DNA of 35,810 nucleotides, from IMG/VR virus record IMGVR_UViG_3300042451_000897, positions 1-35,810 of that record; one strand, given 5' to 3'. The DNA is from a virus. Below, piece after piece: positions 25,035 through 32,231 of this stretch (the stretch's first letter is position 1; every line of letters starts with the position of its first letter). The notes beneath the pieces were generated by a model. It did not search any database and was not told the DNA's origin. It saw nothing but the letters and a program-made list of their open reading frames with translations. The position numbers and the translations under genes were made by a program.

Positions 25035-25542
25035 TTTTGAACAACTCACAAATTTTCTTTCAGGTGGTATTGATACGAATAGTATTGAATCACTTTCGAA
25101 ATGGATAATGAGTGCGAAGTTTAATAAAATCGATAAGCCACTAACACTACACATAAACTCTGAAGGTGGAGAATTGGGTAGTGCTATAGGCTTGGTTGAC
25201 TTGATGCGTGGTGTGGGTATACCAATACGCACACTTGGTTATGGAAATATCATGAGTGCAGCGTTTGTGATTTTCGCTGCCGGAGAAAAAGGTTATCGAG
25301 CAATAGGAAAAAACACTACAATAATGATTCATCAGTTTAGTGATACTATGGAGGGAAAGTATCATGATATGCGTTCTTATGCAAAAGAATGCGACCGATA
25401 TAATCATAAAATGGCACAACTACTTTCCGAGTGTTCGAATCTTTCTGTCCGAGATGTAAAATCAAAATTTCTCAGACCAACAGATGTTTGGTTGTCTGCG
25501 GAAGAACTTGTTGAATATGGTATAGCAGATATTATCTTTTAG
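25009..25542 (+). CDS. clpP: ClpP-like serine protease (177 aa)
   Basis: All ClpP elements can be seen: LTLHINSEGGELGSAIGLVD (substrate-binding glycine loop), YGNIMSAAFVIFAAG (nucleophile Ser), TIMIHQF (catalytic His) and PTDVWLSAEELVEYGIADII (Asp region and C-terminal signature). It probably assembles with a host Clp ATPase or with host ClpP. Phage ClpP may process head proteins or alter host proteolysis. In this window it may also meet tmRNA-tagged proteins, since ClpXP degrades them. Confidence 0.88.
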   Translation: MNTNDKSIDFEQLTNFLSGGIDTNSIESLSKWIMSAKFNKIDKPLTLHINSEGGELGSAIGLVDLMRGVGIPIRTLGYGNIMSAAFVIFAAGEKGYRAIGKNTTIMIHQFSDTMEGKYHDMRSYAKECDRYNHKMAQLLSECSNLSVRDVKSKFLRPTDVWLSAEELVEYGIADIIF

Positions 25543-25553
25543 GAGCAATAAAT

Positions 25554-25706
25554 ATGTTGTCTGGAGGCAATAAATTTCAGAAAACGAAAAAAACCAAGTT
25601 TAACAAAAATCGTGAGACTTATGAAAATCCACCAATGAAGAATCAAAAACATCGTGACAAATCGATGTATAGATTACTAAAACAGGAAAAAGATTATGTC
25701 ATATAG
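25554..25706 (+). CDS. Small very basic phage protein (50 aa)
   Basis: It begins MLSGGNKFQKTKKTKFNKNR and continues YENPPMKNQKHRDKSMYRLL. Lysine/arginine-rich and probably disordered; this resembles small T4-like phage proteins of unknown role. AGGAG precedes the ATG. It overlaps the next gene by 11 nt. Confidence 0.6.
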   Translation: MLSGGNKFQKTKKTKFNKNRETYENPPMKNQKHRDKSMYRLLKQEKDYVI

Positions 25707-25872
25707 AGAAGTAATTAAAAATCGGATTATTGAGTTAGAGAAAAAAATTCAAGAATCCAATAATGACCGAATAGCACTAGAAGCTTTACGTTCAGAATTA
25801 GTCAAGCTTAACATGCAAGATTTTGAGGAAGATATGCGTGAAGAATCTGGACAGCAGTTGCTAAAAGGTTAA
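25696..25872 (+). CDS. Small coiled-coil protein (58 aa)
   Basis: The sequence VIKNRIIELEKKIQESNNDR and ALEALRSELVKLNMQDFEED is a textbook heptad helix, so it should form a coiled coil, probably a dimer. An acidic tail follows. Function unknown. Confidence 0.65.
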   Translation: MSYREVIKNRIIELEKKIQESNNDRIALEALRSELVKLNMQDFEEDMREESGQQLLKG

Positions 25873-25900
25873 GCATCTGTTGTACAAAAACAACATGTAG

Positions 25901-25929
25901 TTGACATTCATCAGTTTTCGTAGTATTCT
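25901..25929 (+). promoter_or_regulatory. Sigma70-type promoter
   Basis: TTGACA at 25901-25906 and TATTCT at 25924-25929, 17-bp spacer. The gene's ATG at 25936 falls at the expected transcription start. Confidence 0.7.
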
Positions 25930-25935
25930 ATTATT

Positions 25936-26295
25936 ATGAAAACTGTTCCTACAATAGGCTCTGATATAGAAGTCTCTTGCAAATTTTATACTGGTGTCAG
26001 TAAATTTGCAGGTACCGTTATTACTCCTTACAAATGGCTATCAGCCGACGAGTTTTGTTTGCAAACTGGCAACAAAGCATTTCCTATTTCTGTTATCAAT
26101 TTGAAATCTGTTGTTGATTTGAAAATACTTAAAGGTTCGACAACAAAAACCCGCAAGTTCAAAATCAAAGGTTCTAAAGACCATGAATATTTTGTAACTT
26201 TAGTAAATGACAATTATTCTTGTTCTTGTATTGGTTTCAAATATCACAATAAATGTAAACACATATCAAAAGTGAAAGAGATTATTACCAAATAA
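25936..26295 (+). CDS. SWIM zinc-finger protein (119 aa)
   Basis: The C-terminal block YSCSCIGFKYHNKCKHISKV fits the SWIM finger C-x-C-xn-C-x-H. Strands precede it (KFKIKGSKDHEYFVTLVNDN). SWIM domains bind DNA or proteins. The N-terminal 70 residues are beta-rich and unassigned. No ribosome binding site is found, and the ATG coincides with the predicted start site, so the message is probably leaderless. Confidence 0.72.
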   Translation: MKTVPTIGSDIEVSCKFYTGVSKFAGTVITPYKWLSADEFCLQTGNKAFPISVINLKSVVDLKILKGSTTKTRKFKIKGSKDHEYFVTLVNDNYSCSCIGFKYHNKCKHISKVKEIITK

Positions 26296-26299
26296 CCTC

Positions 26300-26328
26300 T
26301 TGACAATCCACAACCGCGTTGATATAAT
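26300..26328 (+). promoter_or_regulatory. Sigma70 consensus promoter
   Basis: TTGACA at 26300-26305 and TATAAT at 26323-26328 are perfect and 17 bp apart. The ATG at 26338 lies only 9 nt after the -10. Confidence 0.85.
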
Positions 26329-26337
26329 GGTATTGTT

Positions 26338-26730
26338 ATGATGATTCGTATATACTCAAAGTCGAAGAAGAAAAAGTTGACAAAGAAGCAATTGCAAGAA
26401 CAGCAAGACTTCATTGCTTCAATCAACAAGATACCGCTACCTTCTGGTGGCAAGTATCCTGCTGCTGCGACTCAAAAAGTCAAAGAGAAGTCACTGATGC
26501 CGTATCGTGTTCCGCGTGATGTGGTAAGCGCACCATCACTACCTGACACACACAAAGGCGCATTGACTAAAACGGGTATCATGAAAGACTATCACAAACT
26601 CTCACCCGCCGACCGTGAGATTGTGAACGATGTTGCATCCTGTACGGCACCAATGCACAAGGGTAATTATGTTTACGTTACTCCTGGCATGAATCCTGCG
26701 GGTCTTGGTCGGAAAAACGAAGTATTGTAA
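26338..26730 (+). CDS. Conserved phage protein (130 aa)
   Basis: The N-terminus is very basic (IYSKSKKKKLTKKQLQEQQD), followed by ALTKTGIMKDYHKLSPADRE and MHKGNYVYVTPGMNPAGLGR, which I recall from uncharacterised T4-like phage proteins. The start codon is almost at the predicted transcription start, so initiation may be leaderless; a second ATG follows directly. Confidence 0.65.
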   Translation: MMIRIYSKSKKKKLTKKQLQEQQDFIASINKIPLPSGGKYPAAATQKVKEKSLMPYRVPRDVVSAPSLPDTHKGALTKTGIMKDYHKLSPADREIVNDVASCTAPMHKGNYVYVTPGMNPAGLGRKNEVL

Positions 26731-26733
26731 TGC

Positions 26734-26762
26734 TTGACAAACTAACCAAGCTTTGCTATACT
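26734..26762 (+). promoter_or_regulatory. Sigma70-type promoter
   Basis: TTGACA at 26734-26739 and TATACT at 26757-26762, 17-bp spacer. It begins 4 bp after the preceding stop and serves the gene at 26794. Confidence 0.85.
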
Positions 26763-26793
26763 ATTATTTCTACTGTTGAATGGAGTTTTGATT

Positions 26794-27225
26794 ATGGCAC
26801 AAACTAAATCGGCCACTTATTGGTCACAGCGTAAAGCAAAAAGTTCTGGCAAACTTGTTCGTTGGGAACGTCTTTTGACTGTTCTTGGCAACGGTGGTGT
26901 TGTTACTCTCAAAGAGATTCAAGATACAATGGAATATCCCAATATGTATCGAATCGGTGCTGAGATTCTGACACTGAAATACAATGGTGGTGTTGTTCGT
27001 GCAAACAAAAATGGTCGTAATGTTGTCGGTTACGAACTTATTAATGCACAAGAAATGGTTGCAAAATTTCTGACACCACGTGGCTTCACTGTTGCAAACA
27101 TTGTTGGTCGTGTAGATAACATTGAAAAACTTTCTGATCTCAAATCAGAAGTTCAACCTAAAGCAACAAAAACTAAAAAAACAAAAGTTGAAGAAACACT
27201 TGAGGTTGAAGAAGTTACTGAGTAA
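26794..27225 (+). CDS. Winged-helix-like DNA-binding protein (143 aa)
   Basis: The blocks LVRWERLLTVLGNGGVVTLK, EIQDTMEYPNMYRIGAEILT and LKYNGGVVRANKNGRNVVGY read as a winged helix: a helix, a recognition helix and a wing. The C-terminal 40 residues are low-complexity Lys/Glu (TKTKKTKVEETLEVEE). A regulatory role is inferred. GGAG lies about 9 nt before the ATG at 26794. Upstream in-frame codons are in the leader. Confidence 0.6.
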   Translation: MAQTKSATYWSQRKAKSSGKLVRWERLLTVLGNGGVVTLKEIQDTMEYPNMYRIGAEILTLKYNGGVVRANKNGRNVVGYELINAQEMVAKFLTPRGFTVANIVGRVDNIEKLSDLKSEVQPKATKTKKTKVEETLEVEEVTE

Positions 27226-27330
27226 ACAGTTTCGGGGTGATTGCCGTCAGCGGGACATAGGCTCATCATTAAATAACAATGAATGTCGGGAGACATCCAC
27301 GTGCCCCTTCCTCTTTTTGCAAGGTAAAAA
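27226..27330 (+). other. Intergenic region with probable RNA structure
   Basis: About 105 nt without a gene. ATGTC (27283-27287) pairs with GACAT (27292-27296) around a GGGA tetraloop; GGGG near 27233 could pair with CCCC near 27303. No promoter is obvious, so this may be a structured 5' leader or processed joint before the gene at 27331. It matches no riboswitch known to me. Confidence 0.4.
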
Positions 27331-27558
27331 ATGTCCAAACTCAAAGATTGGTTAGTTACAAAATATTTAAATTTCGAAACACAAGCCGTCAAAGCAATGC
27401 AGACGGCTGATTTTTATGGTAATCTTTTTACCGAACGGCAAAAGTTTTACATTGCCGTTTTTTTCATGTTGTTGATGTTAATGGCAGGTCTTTATGGCGC
27501 AGTTCAATTCATAGGTCTTGTTTATATCATGAGTAAATTAACACCCGAAGATAAATGA
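27331..27558 (+). CDS. Small membrane protein (75 aa)
   Basis: The first 40 residues are polar and partly helical. Two hydrophobic stretches follow at about 41-55 (YIAVFFMLLMLMAGL) and 58-70 (AVQFIGLVYIM), giving a hairpin in the inner membrane. AAGG stands upstream. The stop overlaps the next start by ATGA. Confidence 0.6.
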   Translation: MSKLKDWLVTKYLNFETQAVKAMQTADFYGNLFTERQKFYIAVFFMLLMLMAGLYGAVQFIGLVYIMSKLTPEDK

Positions 27559-28097
27559 ATATTTTCTATCTCCATCCTGATCCGAAAACGTGTGCAGAAT
27601 ATCACAACGATAAACACGTGGTCAAAATGATCATTGAGTATGCACAATTACTTTCAACTGCACATCGGATTTTGGATGGCGATGAATACATTGACTTGAC
27701 TGCAAACAATCGTAAAATTAAACGTTGGCGTTTGCCTGATGAGCGTGAACAAACACTCATGAAAGCATCACACATTAATCATCCTTCAAATGTATGGGCA
27801 CGTGCAAATCATTTGAATTATAAATGGTTGTACGAACTCTGGTGCAATTTGCTGGATGAGTATACGTATCGATATGAAAAAATTCACTCGTGTGCAAGAT
27901 TGAAAAACATTCTGGCAAAAACGCCAGAAAATATTCCTCTTGGTTTGCGTGAATCTGAGCCAACGCCTGCTATGCCCGATGATGTAAAAATTCTGAACGA
28001 TTCGTTGGCATCATATCGCAATTACTATACAAAAAACAAAACACACTTAGCCAAGTGGAAAAAACGACCAGTGCCTGAATGGTACGCTGCTATATAA
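27555..28097 (+). CDS. Conserved phage protein, possibly Pyr_excise-like (180 aa)
   Basis: The blocks NIFYLHPDPKTCAEYHNDKH, VVKMIIEYAQLLSTAHRILD, HPSNVWARANHLNYKWLYEL and the closing LAKWKKRPVPEWY are typical of a large phage family. Some members are annotated as related to pyrimidine-dimer glycosylase (Pyr_excise), whose fold this order of His/Asp helices resembles; the activity is not certain. It is well conserved in T4-like marine phages. Confidence 0.65.
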   Translation: MNIFYLHPDPKTCAEYHNDKHVVKMIIEYAQLLSTAHRILDGDEYIDLTANNRKIKRWRLPDEREQTLMKASHINHPSNVWARANHLNYKWLYELWCNLLDEYTYRYEKIHSCARLKNILAKTPENIPLGLRESEPTPAMPDDVKILNDSLASYRNYYTKNKTHLAKWKKRPVPEWYAAI

Positions 28098-28101
28098 TAA
28101 T

Positions 28102-28401
28102 ATGCCTACTTATGACTTTTTAAATACTGAAACAGGTGAAGTTGAAGAACGATTCATGTCGTTATCTCAACGTGAACAGTTTCTCAAAGATAATCCACAC
28201 ATGCAACAAATGATTGGCGCCACTGCTACTGTCAGTGGTGTTTCAATCACTGGTAAAATCCCTGACGGATTCAAAGAAGTTCTTGCAAAAGTTTCTGAGA
28301 ATCATAAACAATCCTCTGTCGCAAATCGACACGGTAAAAAATCTATCAAAGAATCACAGACACAACAAATCGTAAATAAACATTTAGGTAAATTTAATTA
28401 A
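28102..28401 (+). CDS. FmdB-like phage protein lacking zinc ligands (99 aa)
   Basis: The start MPTYDFLNTETGEVEERFMS recalls the FmdB-type regulatory zinc ribbon (MPTY.F.....G), but the paired cysteines are missing. SQREQFLKDNP, the sequence GATATVSGVSITGKIPDGFK and EVLAKVSENHK match the phage variant of the family. It lies between the preceding gene and the exonuclease. Confidence 0.65.
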   Translation: MPTYDFLNTETGEVEERFMSLSQREQFLKDNPHMQQMIGATATVSGVSITGKIPDGFKEVLAKVSENHKQSSVANRHGKKSIKESQTQQIVNKHLGKFN

Positions 28402-29066
28402 TGAGAATATTTGAACATGTAAATTTACCGCAACTTCAATTTGATCTTAATGCTGAGACTACCGATGGTGGTAGGCTTTATACGACACCTGAGGGTAAAA
28501 AGTATAAGTCTATCACTACAGTGCTTTCCCATTATAATAAACAGGGCATTTACGAATGGCGTCAGGCTGTTGGTGAAGAATATGCCAACAAAGTATCAAA
28601 GAAAGCATCCAATCGTGGTACAAAAGTCCACAAGATTTGTGAAGATTATCTCAATAATGAGATACCCGAATTAAAGATGCAGATGTTGATGCCTGACCTG
28701 AAAGAATTATTTTTCAAGATTAAACCAATAATTGATGATAATGTTGGCAAAGTTTATGCACAAGAACAAGCATTGTATTCTGACAAATATAGAATTGCTG
28801 GTCGAGTTGACTTAATTGCTGAATGGAATGGTAAGTTATCCGTTATTGACTTCAAAACGTCTACGAAACAAAAGAACGAAGAAGATATTCAGAATTACTT
28901 TATGCAGTGTACAGCATATGCTTTGATGTTTGCTGAACGCACCGGTATTTGGATTGATGATATTGTTGTATTGATTGCCACTGAAGAAGGTGATGCCTTG
29001 CTATTTGAGCGCCAAATTGATGCGTATCGGAAACCTCTAATGGAGTATATTGATAAATATGCTTGA
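28401..29066 (+). CDS. PD-(D/E)XK exonuclease, MGME1-like (221 aa)
   Basis: The nuclease core is GRVDLIAEWNGKLSVIDFKT (D-Xn-D-x-K active site) followed by QNYFMQCTAYALMFAERTGI. An N-terminal YKSITTVLSHYNKQGIYEWR and NRGTKVHKICEDYLNNE (glutamate-containing helix) complete the fold. It resembles the mitochondrial MGME1 type found in T4-like marine phages, a single-strand 5'/3' exonuclease probably used in recombination or replication. It overlaps its upstream neighbour by one base (TAATG). Confidence 0.8.
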   Translation: MRIFEHVNLPQLQFDLNAETTDGGRLYTTPEGKKYKSITTVLSHYNKQGIYEWRQAVGEEYANKVSKKASNRGTKVHKICEDYLNNEIPELKMQMLMPDLKELFFKIKPIIDDNVGKVYAQEQALYSDKYRIAGRVDLIAEWNGKLSVIDFKTSTKQKNEEDIQNYFMQCTAYALMFAERTGIWIDDIVVLIATEEGDALLFERQIDAYRKPLMEYIDKYA

Positions 29067-29081
29067 TAATTTGGAGGCATT

Positions 29082-29612
29082 ATGCTATCATTCAAACAAT
29101 ACGAACAATTAGACGAGGGTAATCCTCTAGCCAGACTGCACAAACATGCCGAAGAAGGCAGACACTATGCGGTTATGTCTTCACAACGACCGCATGATGA
29201 AGTGTCTCCAGAAGATAATAAGAAGCGCCATGAAGAGTTAAAAAAGAAATTAACTGCACAGGGTTATGCTCATAAAGAAGTAGAAGGTCATTGGGAAGGC
29301 GGCAAAGAAAAGTCTATATTGGTACATGCTAAAGGAAAAGGAGATGAACACGGCAAACAGTTGCTCCACGATATTAAAAAACATGGAGAACATTATAATC
29401 AAGACTCAATCTTACATCATGATGGAAAAACAGCGACCCTACATGGAACAAACAAAACAGGTTTCCCAGGACACGGTAAGACAGAGACAGTAGGTAAAAT
29501 GGCGTATAATAAAGCACATGCGCCATTTCAAACAGAAATGAAACCGAAGTCAGATAAACCGTTGAAACCTGGAAGAACAGCGAAAAGTTCTGCAAGATTC
29601 ACAACGGAGTAA
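29082..29612 (+). CDS. DUF3293-like phage protein (176 aa)
   Basis: Recognisable order: MLSFKQYEQLDEG start (common to T4-like proteins), GRHYAVMSSQRPHDE, RHEELKKKLTAQGYAHKEVE, GHWEGGKEKSILVHAKGKG and YNQDSILHHDGKTATLHGTN. The central part has the DUF3293 rhythm; the role is unknown. Rich in His and Lys. GGAGG precedes the ATG. Confidence 0.65.
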   Translation: MLSFKQYEQLDEGNPLARLHKHAEEGRHYAVMSSQRPHDEVSPEDNKKRHEELKKKLTAQGYAHKEVEGHWEGGKEKSILVHAKGKGDEHGKQLLHDIKKHGEHYNQDSILHHDGKTATLHGTNKTGFPGHGKTETVGKMAYNKAHAPFQTEMKPKSDKPLKPGRTAKSSARFTTE

Positions 29613-29614
29613 TT

Positions 29615-29785
29615 ATGGAAATTAGTGAAAAAGAATACGATGAAAAATTGGATGAATATCTGAGAGAACAAGGACCAAATCTAGGTGAAACATTTTTTGG
29701 CGCATGGGGTTGGTATGCAACAAAACGAAATGAGTTTAATGCGATATTGAAAGAGGAAGGAATTGTTGTAATCCCTTCAAAGTGA
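29615..29785 (+). CDS. Small acidic protein next to tmRNA (56 aa)
   Basis: It starts 2 nt after the previous stop (CGGAG upstream). It is acidic and helical (EISEKEYDEKLDEYLREQG), with ETFFGAWGWYATKRNEF and a basic end. Its last codons probably overlap the 5' end of the tmRNA acceptor piece, so translation and tmRNA processing may interfere. Confidence 0.6.
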   Translation: MEISEKEYDEKLDEYLREQGPNLGETFFGAWGWYATKRNEFNAILKEEGIVVIPSK

Positions 29786-30110
29786 AGGCATTCTGGACGA
29801 GGGTTCGATTCCCTCCATCTCCACCAGAAACATTCTTGTCCATGGAGTTGGGAACGGACAGATAAACCGTGAGAGTGTTTCTCATGGGGATGACCTGGTT
29901 TCGACAGGGTGAGATAGCAGAGAAGGCAACACGAAAGGCGACGGACGTAATCCGAGCAAATAATATAACCGCAAATGACGAGTTATACGCTCTAGCAGCC
30001 TAAATTGCTAGATGAGGTTTCGCCGACTGTCCTTATTATCCAATCAGTCGGCATCAATTATGGGTTTGGTGGCATCACCCGAACAAGAGTTCAAAAAACC
30101 ACCACTTACA
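29765..30110 (+). ncRNA. ssrA: Circularly permuted (two-piece) tmRNA
   Basis: tmRNA rescues stalled ribosomes and tags their peptides for proteolysis. Order here is acceptor piece, intervening segment, coding piece. The acceptor piece ends TTCTGGACG, T-arm GAGGGTTCGATTCCCTC, CATCTCC-A-CCA at 29826. The coding piece starts GGGGATG at 29886; this stem pairs perfectly with CATCTCC and includes G3-U70, the alanine identity pair. The TGGTTTCGAC D-loop follows. The tag frame GCA...GCC TAA (29971-30003) encodes ANDELYALAA. Stems follow: CTAGCA/TGCTAG around the stop, GCCGACTG/CAGTCGGC and GGTGG/CCACC. The 59-nt intervening segment closes a helix (29827-29836 with 29872-29881, then TGTCC/GGACA). Ends are approximate; the acceptor 5' end is the least certain. 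Confidence 0.9.
29971..30003 (+). CDS. tmRNA proteolysis tag frame
   Basis: Ten codons encode ANDELYALAA, followed by TAA. With the non-coded alanine delivered by the charged tmRNA, the tag would be 11 residues. It differs from the E. coli tag (ANDENYALAA) only at the fifth residue. The LAA end is the determinant recognised by ClpXP. The codon context AACC-GCAAATGACG matches the resume site pattern. Confidence 0.88.
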   Translation, partial: ANDELYALAA

Positions 30111-30122
30111 CGGAGTTATATT

Positions 30123-30845
30123 ATGAAAATTTATTTGTCTAAGTCACGATATCATTGGATATCTCCATATACGATGCTAGACTATTTGTTCTTTTGGACA
30201 AAATGGTCAAAGTGTAGCCGAGACAAAAAAGCATACAAATATCCCGAATCAGATGATTGGGTTGATCCGCCAGCTTGGGTTGAAAAATGGGCAGACCGCC
30301 TAACTCCTGTTTCTATCACACTTCAAAAAATTCTTGATAAAATTCATCCTGAAATTAAGTATGTGAAGATTGACTACTGGGATGTGTGGAGTATGGATCA
30401 CACTCTTTCACCAATCATTCTTCCAATGTTGAAGAAACTCAAAGAAGTAAAACATGGTTCTGGCTTCGTTGACATGGAAGATGTACCAGAACATCTAAGA
30501 TGTACGACAACTGAAGATTGGGACAGTCAACGCACATTTGATTTTTATAATGAAGATGTTCCAAAAGAAGGTGTTGCAGATATTCATGCACGATGGAATT
30601 GGGTGCTTGATGAAATGATTTTTGCGTTTGAACATCTTGTTGATGATTCGTGGGAAGAAAAGTTTAGTTCTGGTGAAATAGATTGGAAGTTTGTTCCTTG
30701 TGAAGACAATTCAAAACTCAGTCGTATTGAACACGGCCCTAATCACACATATGTTTGCGACTATGACGGATTACGCAGAGAATATGATCGTATAGATAAT
30801 GGTCTTCGTTTGTTTGGTAAATATTATCGTAACTTGTGGGATTAA
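30123..30845 (+). CDS. Conserved T4-like phage protein (240 aa)
   Basis: The start at 30123 (MKIYLSKSRYHWISPYTMLD) follows CGGAG; the frame is open upstream to 30012 only because it runs through tmRNA, and that extension is rejected. Familiar as an unknown of marine myophages: YPESDDWVDPPAWVEKWADR, YVKIDYWDVWSMDHTLSPII, LPMLKKLKEVKHGSGFVD and ARWNWVLDEMIFAFEHL. It is Trp/Asp-rich and soluble. Function unknown. Confidence 0.7.
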   Translation: MKIYLSKSRYHWISPYTMLDYLFFWTKWSKCSRDKKAYKYPESDDWVDPPAWVEKWADRLTPVSITLQKILDKIHPEIKYVKIDYWDVWSMDHTLSPIILPMLKKLKEVKHGSGFVDMEDVPEHLRCTTTEDWDSQRTFDFYNEDVPKEGVADIHARWNWVLDEMIFAFEHLVDDSWEEKFSSGEIDWKFVPCEDNSKLSRIEHGPNHTYVCDYDGLRREYDRIDNGLRLFGKYYRNLWD

Positions 30846-30847
30846 TT

Positions 30848-31021
30848 ATGAATAAATCTTTTTTACTAATTGGTGGTACAGTTGTTTTGGTTATGCTTTT
30901 GATTGTATTTATACCACAACCTAAAGGTACTTACATCAATTGTGGACTGTCCGAAATCTCTCCAGACTTTACGCCAGAGATGCGGAAAATGTGTCGTGAA
31001 GTGAGAGCAACCAAATTATAA
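30848..31021 (+). CDS. Small membrane-anchored protein (57 aa)
   Basis: An N-terminal anchor (SFLLIGGTVVLVMLLIVFI) is followed by a short periplasm-facing part with two cysteines (INCGLSEISPDFTPEMRKMC). The pattern of single anchor plus paired cysteines recurs in several small proteins of this phage. The ATG at 30848 is 2 nt after the preceding stop. Confidence 0.6.
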   Translation: MNKSFLLIGGTVVLVMLLIVFIPQPKGTYINCGLSEISPDFTPEMRKMCREVRATKL

Positions 31022-31025
31022 AATG

Positions 31026-31033
31026 ACTAAATA
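31026..31033 (+). promoter_or_regulatory. Possible late promoter motif
   Basis: ACTAAATA at 31026-31033 resembles late -10 motifs of marine T4-like phages. A hairpin (ACTGGC/GCCAGT) and AGGAG lie between it and the gene at 31089. Confidence 0.3.
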
Positions 31034-31088
31034 AAAGACTGGCACCACACACACTCGCCAGTAAATACACACAACACAGGAGAAACAC

Positions 31089-31361
31089 ATGAGTAATCTG
31101 ACACCGTTTGAGATTCGTCTTGAACTTCTAAAAATGGCGAAAGAATTATTGTTAGAAGAGTACCACTCTAACAAAGATCGTCTAACCAATGAATGGCACG
31201 TAAAGGTAGAGTCCGCCAAGTTAAATGGACAAGCAATACCTGAACATCCAGCCTTTCCAACTTATCCCTCAGAAAGCGACATCATTACCAAGGCACAGTC
31301 CTTGAATGGATTCGTATCTAACATTACAGCAGAAAAAACACAGAGCAAAAAATCTGCCTGA
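31089..31361 (+). CDS. Conserved T4-like phage protein (90 aa)
   Basis: SNLTPFEIRLELLKMAKELL and LEEYHSNKDRLTNEWHVKVE are a pattern I know from T4-like marine phages. It is helical with a basic end (EKTQSKKSA). Function is unknown. AGGAG stands 8 nt before the ATG. Confidence 0.7.
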   Translation: MSNLTPFEIRLELLKMAKELLLEEYHSNKDRLTNEWHVKVESAKLNGQAIPEHPAFPTYPSESDIITKAQSLNGFVSNITAEKTQSKKSA

Positions 31362-31369
31362 CGGGACCG

Positions 31370-31387
31370 GGTGTGCTTCGGCACACC
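31370..31387 (+). terminator. Stable hairpin between two genes
   Basis: GGTGTGC (31370-31376) pairs perfectly with GCACACC (31381-31387) around TTCG. No T-run follows, so it is more likely an RNA-stabilising or processing hairpin than a terminator. The hydrolase start is 20 nt further. Confidence 0.5.
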
Positions 31388-31407
31388 TCTAACTTATAGG
31401 AGAAAGT

Positions 31408-31962
31408 ATGCGTTACATCACACTAACGATTTGTAGTTTATTTGCAGCATTTATTGTTTATACCGGTCATGCAGCAGCACAAGTTGAAATTCCAATTGCA
31501 CCGAAAATTCAATTAGATGATTTAACACCTTCCGCCAGACAAGAAGTTGAATGTCTTGCACAGAATATGTACTTTGAAGCTGGTGGTGAGCCAGAAAAAG
31601 GACAGTTAGCAGTTGCATTTGTTACTCACAATAGGGCACAGTCTGGTGCATTTCCAGATTCATATTGTGGCGTGGTAAAACAAAGAGTTGGTTCAATTTG
31701 CCAATTTTCTTGGTATTGTGAAAAAAGAGCAAAGATGATGATTGACCGTGGACTCTTGACAATTGAGAACAACTCTGTATATAATAGAATAACTGAAATG
31801 GCTTTGAACTTTTATCTTTATACAGAAACGTTCAAAGACCCAACAAAGGGTGCATTATTTTTTCATGCAAACTATGTGAAGCCGATGTGGAATAACATGA
31901 GATATACTGCACAGATAGGTAGACATTTATTTTACAACAAAGTTTCTAGAAAGCCAGCATGA
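31408..31962 (+). CDS. SleB/CwlJ-type cell-wall hydrolase with signal peptide (184 aa)
   Basis: The first 24 residues (a positive start, then LTICSLFAAFIVYTGHAAAQ) form a cleavable signal peptide. The hydrolase_2 domain follows: ECLAQNMYFEAGGEPEKGQL, AVAFVTHNRAQSGAFPDSYC and GSICQFSWYC, with catalytic Glu in YFEAGGE. This family cuts peptidoglycan. Signal-led secretion would put it in the periplasm, either as endolysin (SAR-like or Sec) or for entry. GGAG lies just upstream. Confidence 0.82.
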   Translation: MRYITLTICSLFAAFIVYTGHAAAQVEIPIAPKIQLDDLTPSARQEVECLAQNMYFEAGGEPEKGQLAVAFVTHNRAQSGAFPDSYCGVVKQRVGSICQFSWYCEKRAKMMIDRGLLTIENNSVYNRITEMALNFYLYTETFKDPTKGALFFHANYVKPMWNNMRYTAQIGRHLFYNKVSRKPA

Positions 31963-31997
31963 GTATTTTATCAAGTAAAAAAGAAAAGGAGATTGTT

Positions 31998-32216
31998 ATG
32001 GAAAAAGGATTGGGAGCAGTTACCACTTTCAGTGTAACACTGGTACTACTTTCAATTGTCACTGCGATTTGTATTTACGGACTAAACGAACGTAAACTAA
32101 TGGCAGCAAATATTGAAAACGCTATTACAAAGGGTGTTGACCCACTATCGGTTCGATGCTCTTACGTTAAGAGTGACGATATTATCTGTATTGCATATGC
32201 ATCAAATAAAAAGTAA
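31998..32216 (+). CDS. Conserved phage membrane protein (72 aa)
   Basis: MEKGLGAVTTFSVTLVLLSI and a single helix at residues 9-30, then NERKLMAANIENAITKGVDP and LSVRCSY, match a recurrent uncharacterised membrane family of tailed phages. AAGGAG lies 6-7 nt upstream of the ATG at 31998, which is why I prefer it to 31959. The gene directly follows the cell-wall hydrolase, so a lysis-related role is possible. Confidence 0.7.
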   Translation: MEKGLGAVTTFSVTLVLLSIVTAICIYGLNERKLMAANIENAITKGVDPLSVRCSYVKSDDIICIAYASNKK

Positions 32217-32231
32217 ACAGGAGACTATATA

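Noticed and set aside
29760-29785. A separate short hairpin CCTTC-AAAGT-GAAGG as a terminator after the 56-aa gene
   Set aside because: No T-run follows, and it abuts the tmRNA acceptor piece, to which it may belong.
30012-30122. N-terminal extension of the gene at 30123 back to 30012
   Set aside because: It runs through the tmRNA coding piece. The ATG at 30123 has CGGAG and the conserved MKIYLSKSRY start.
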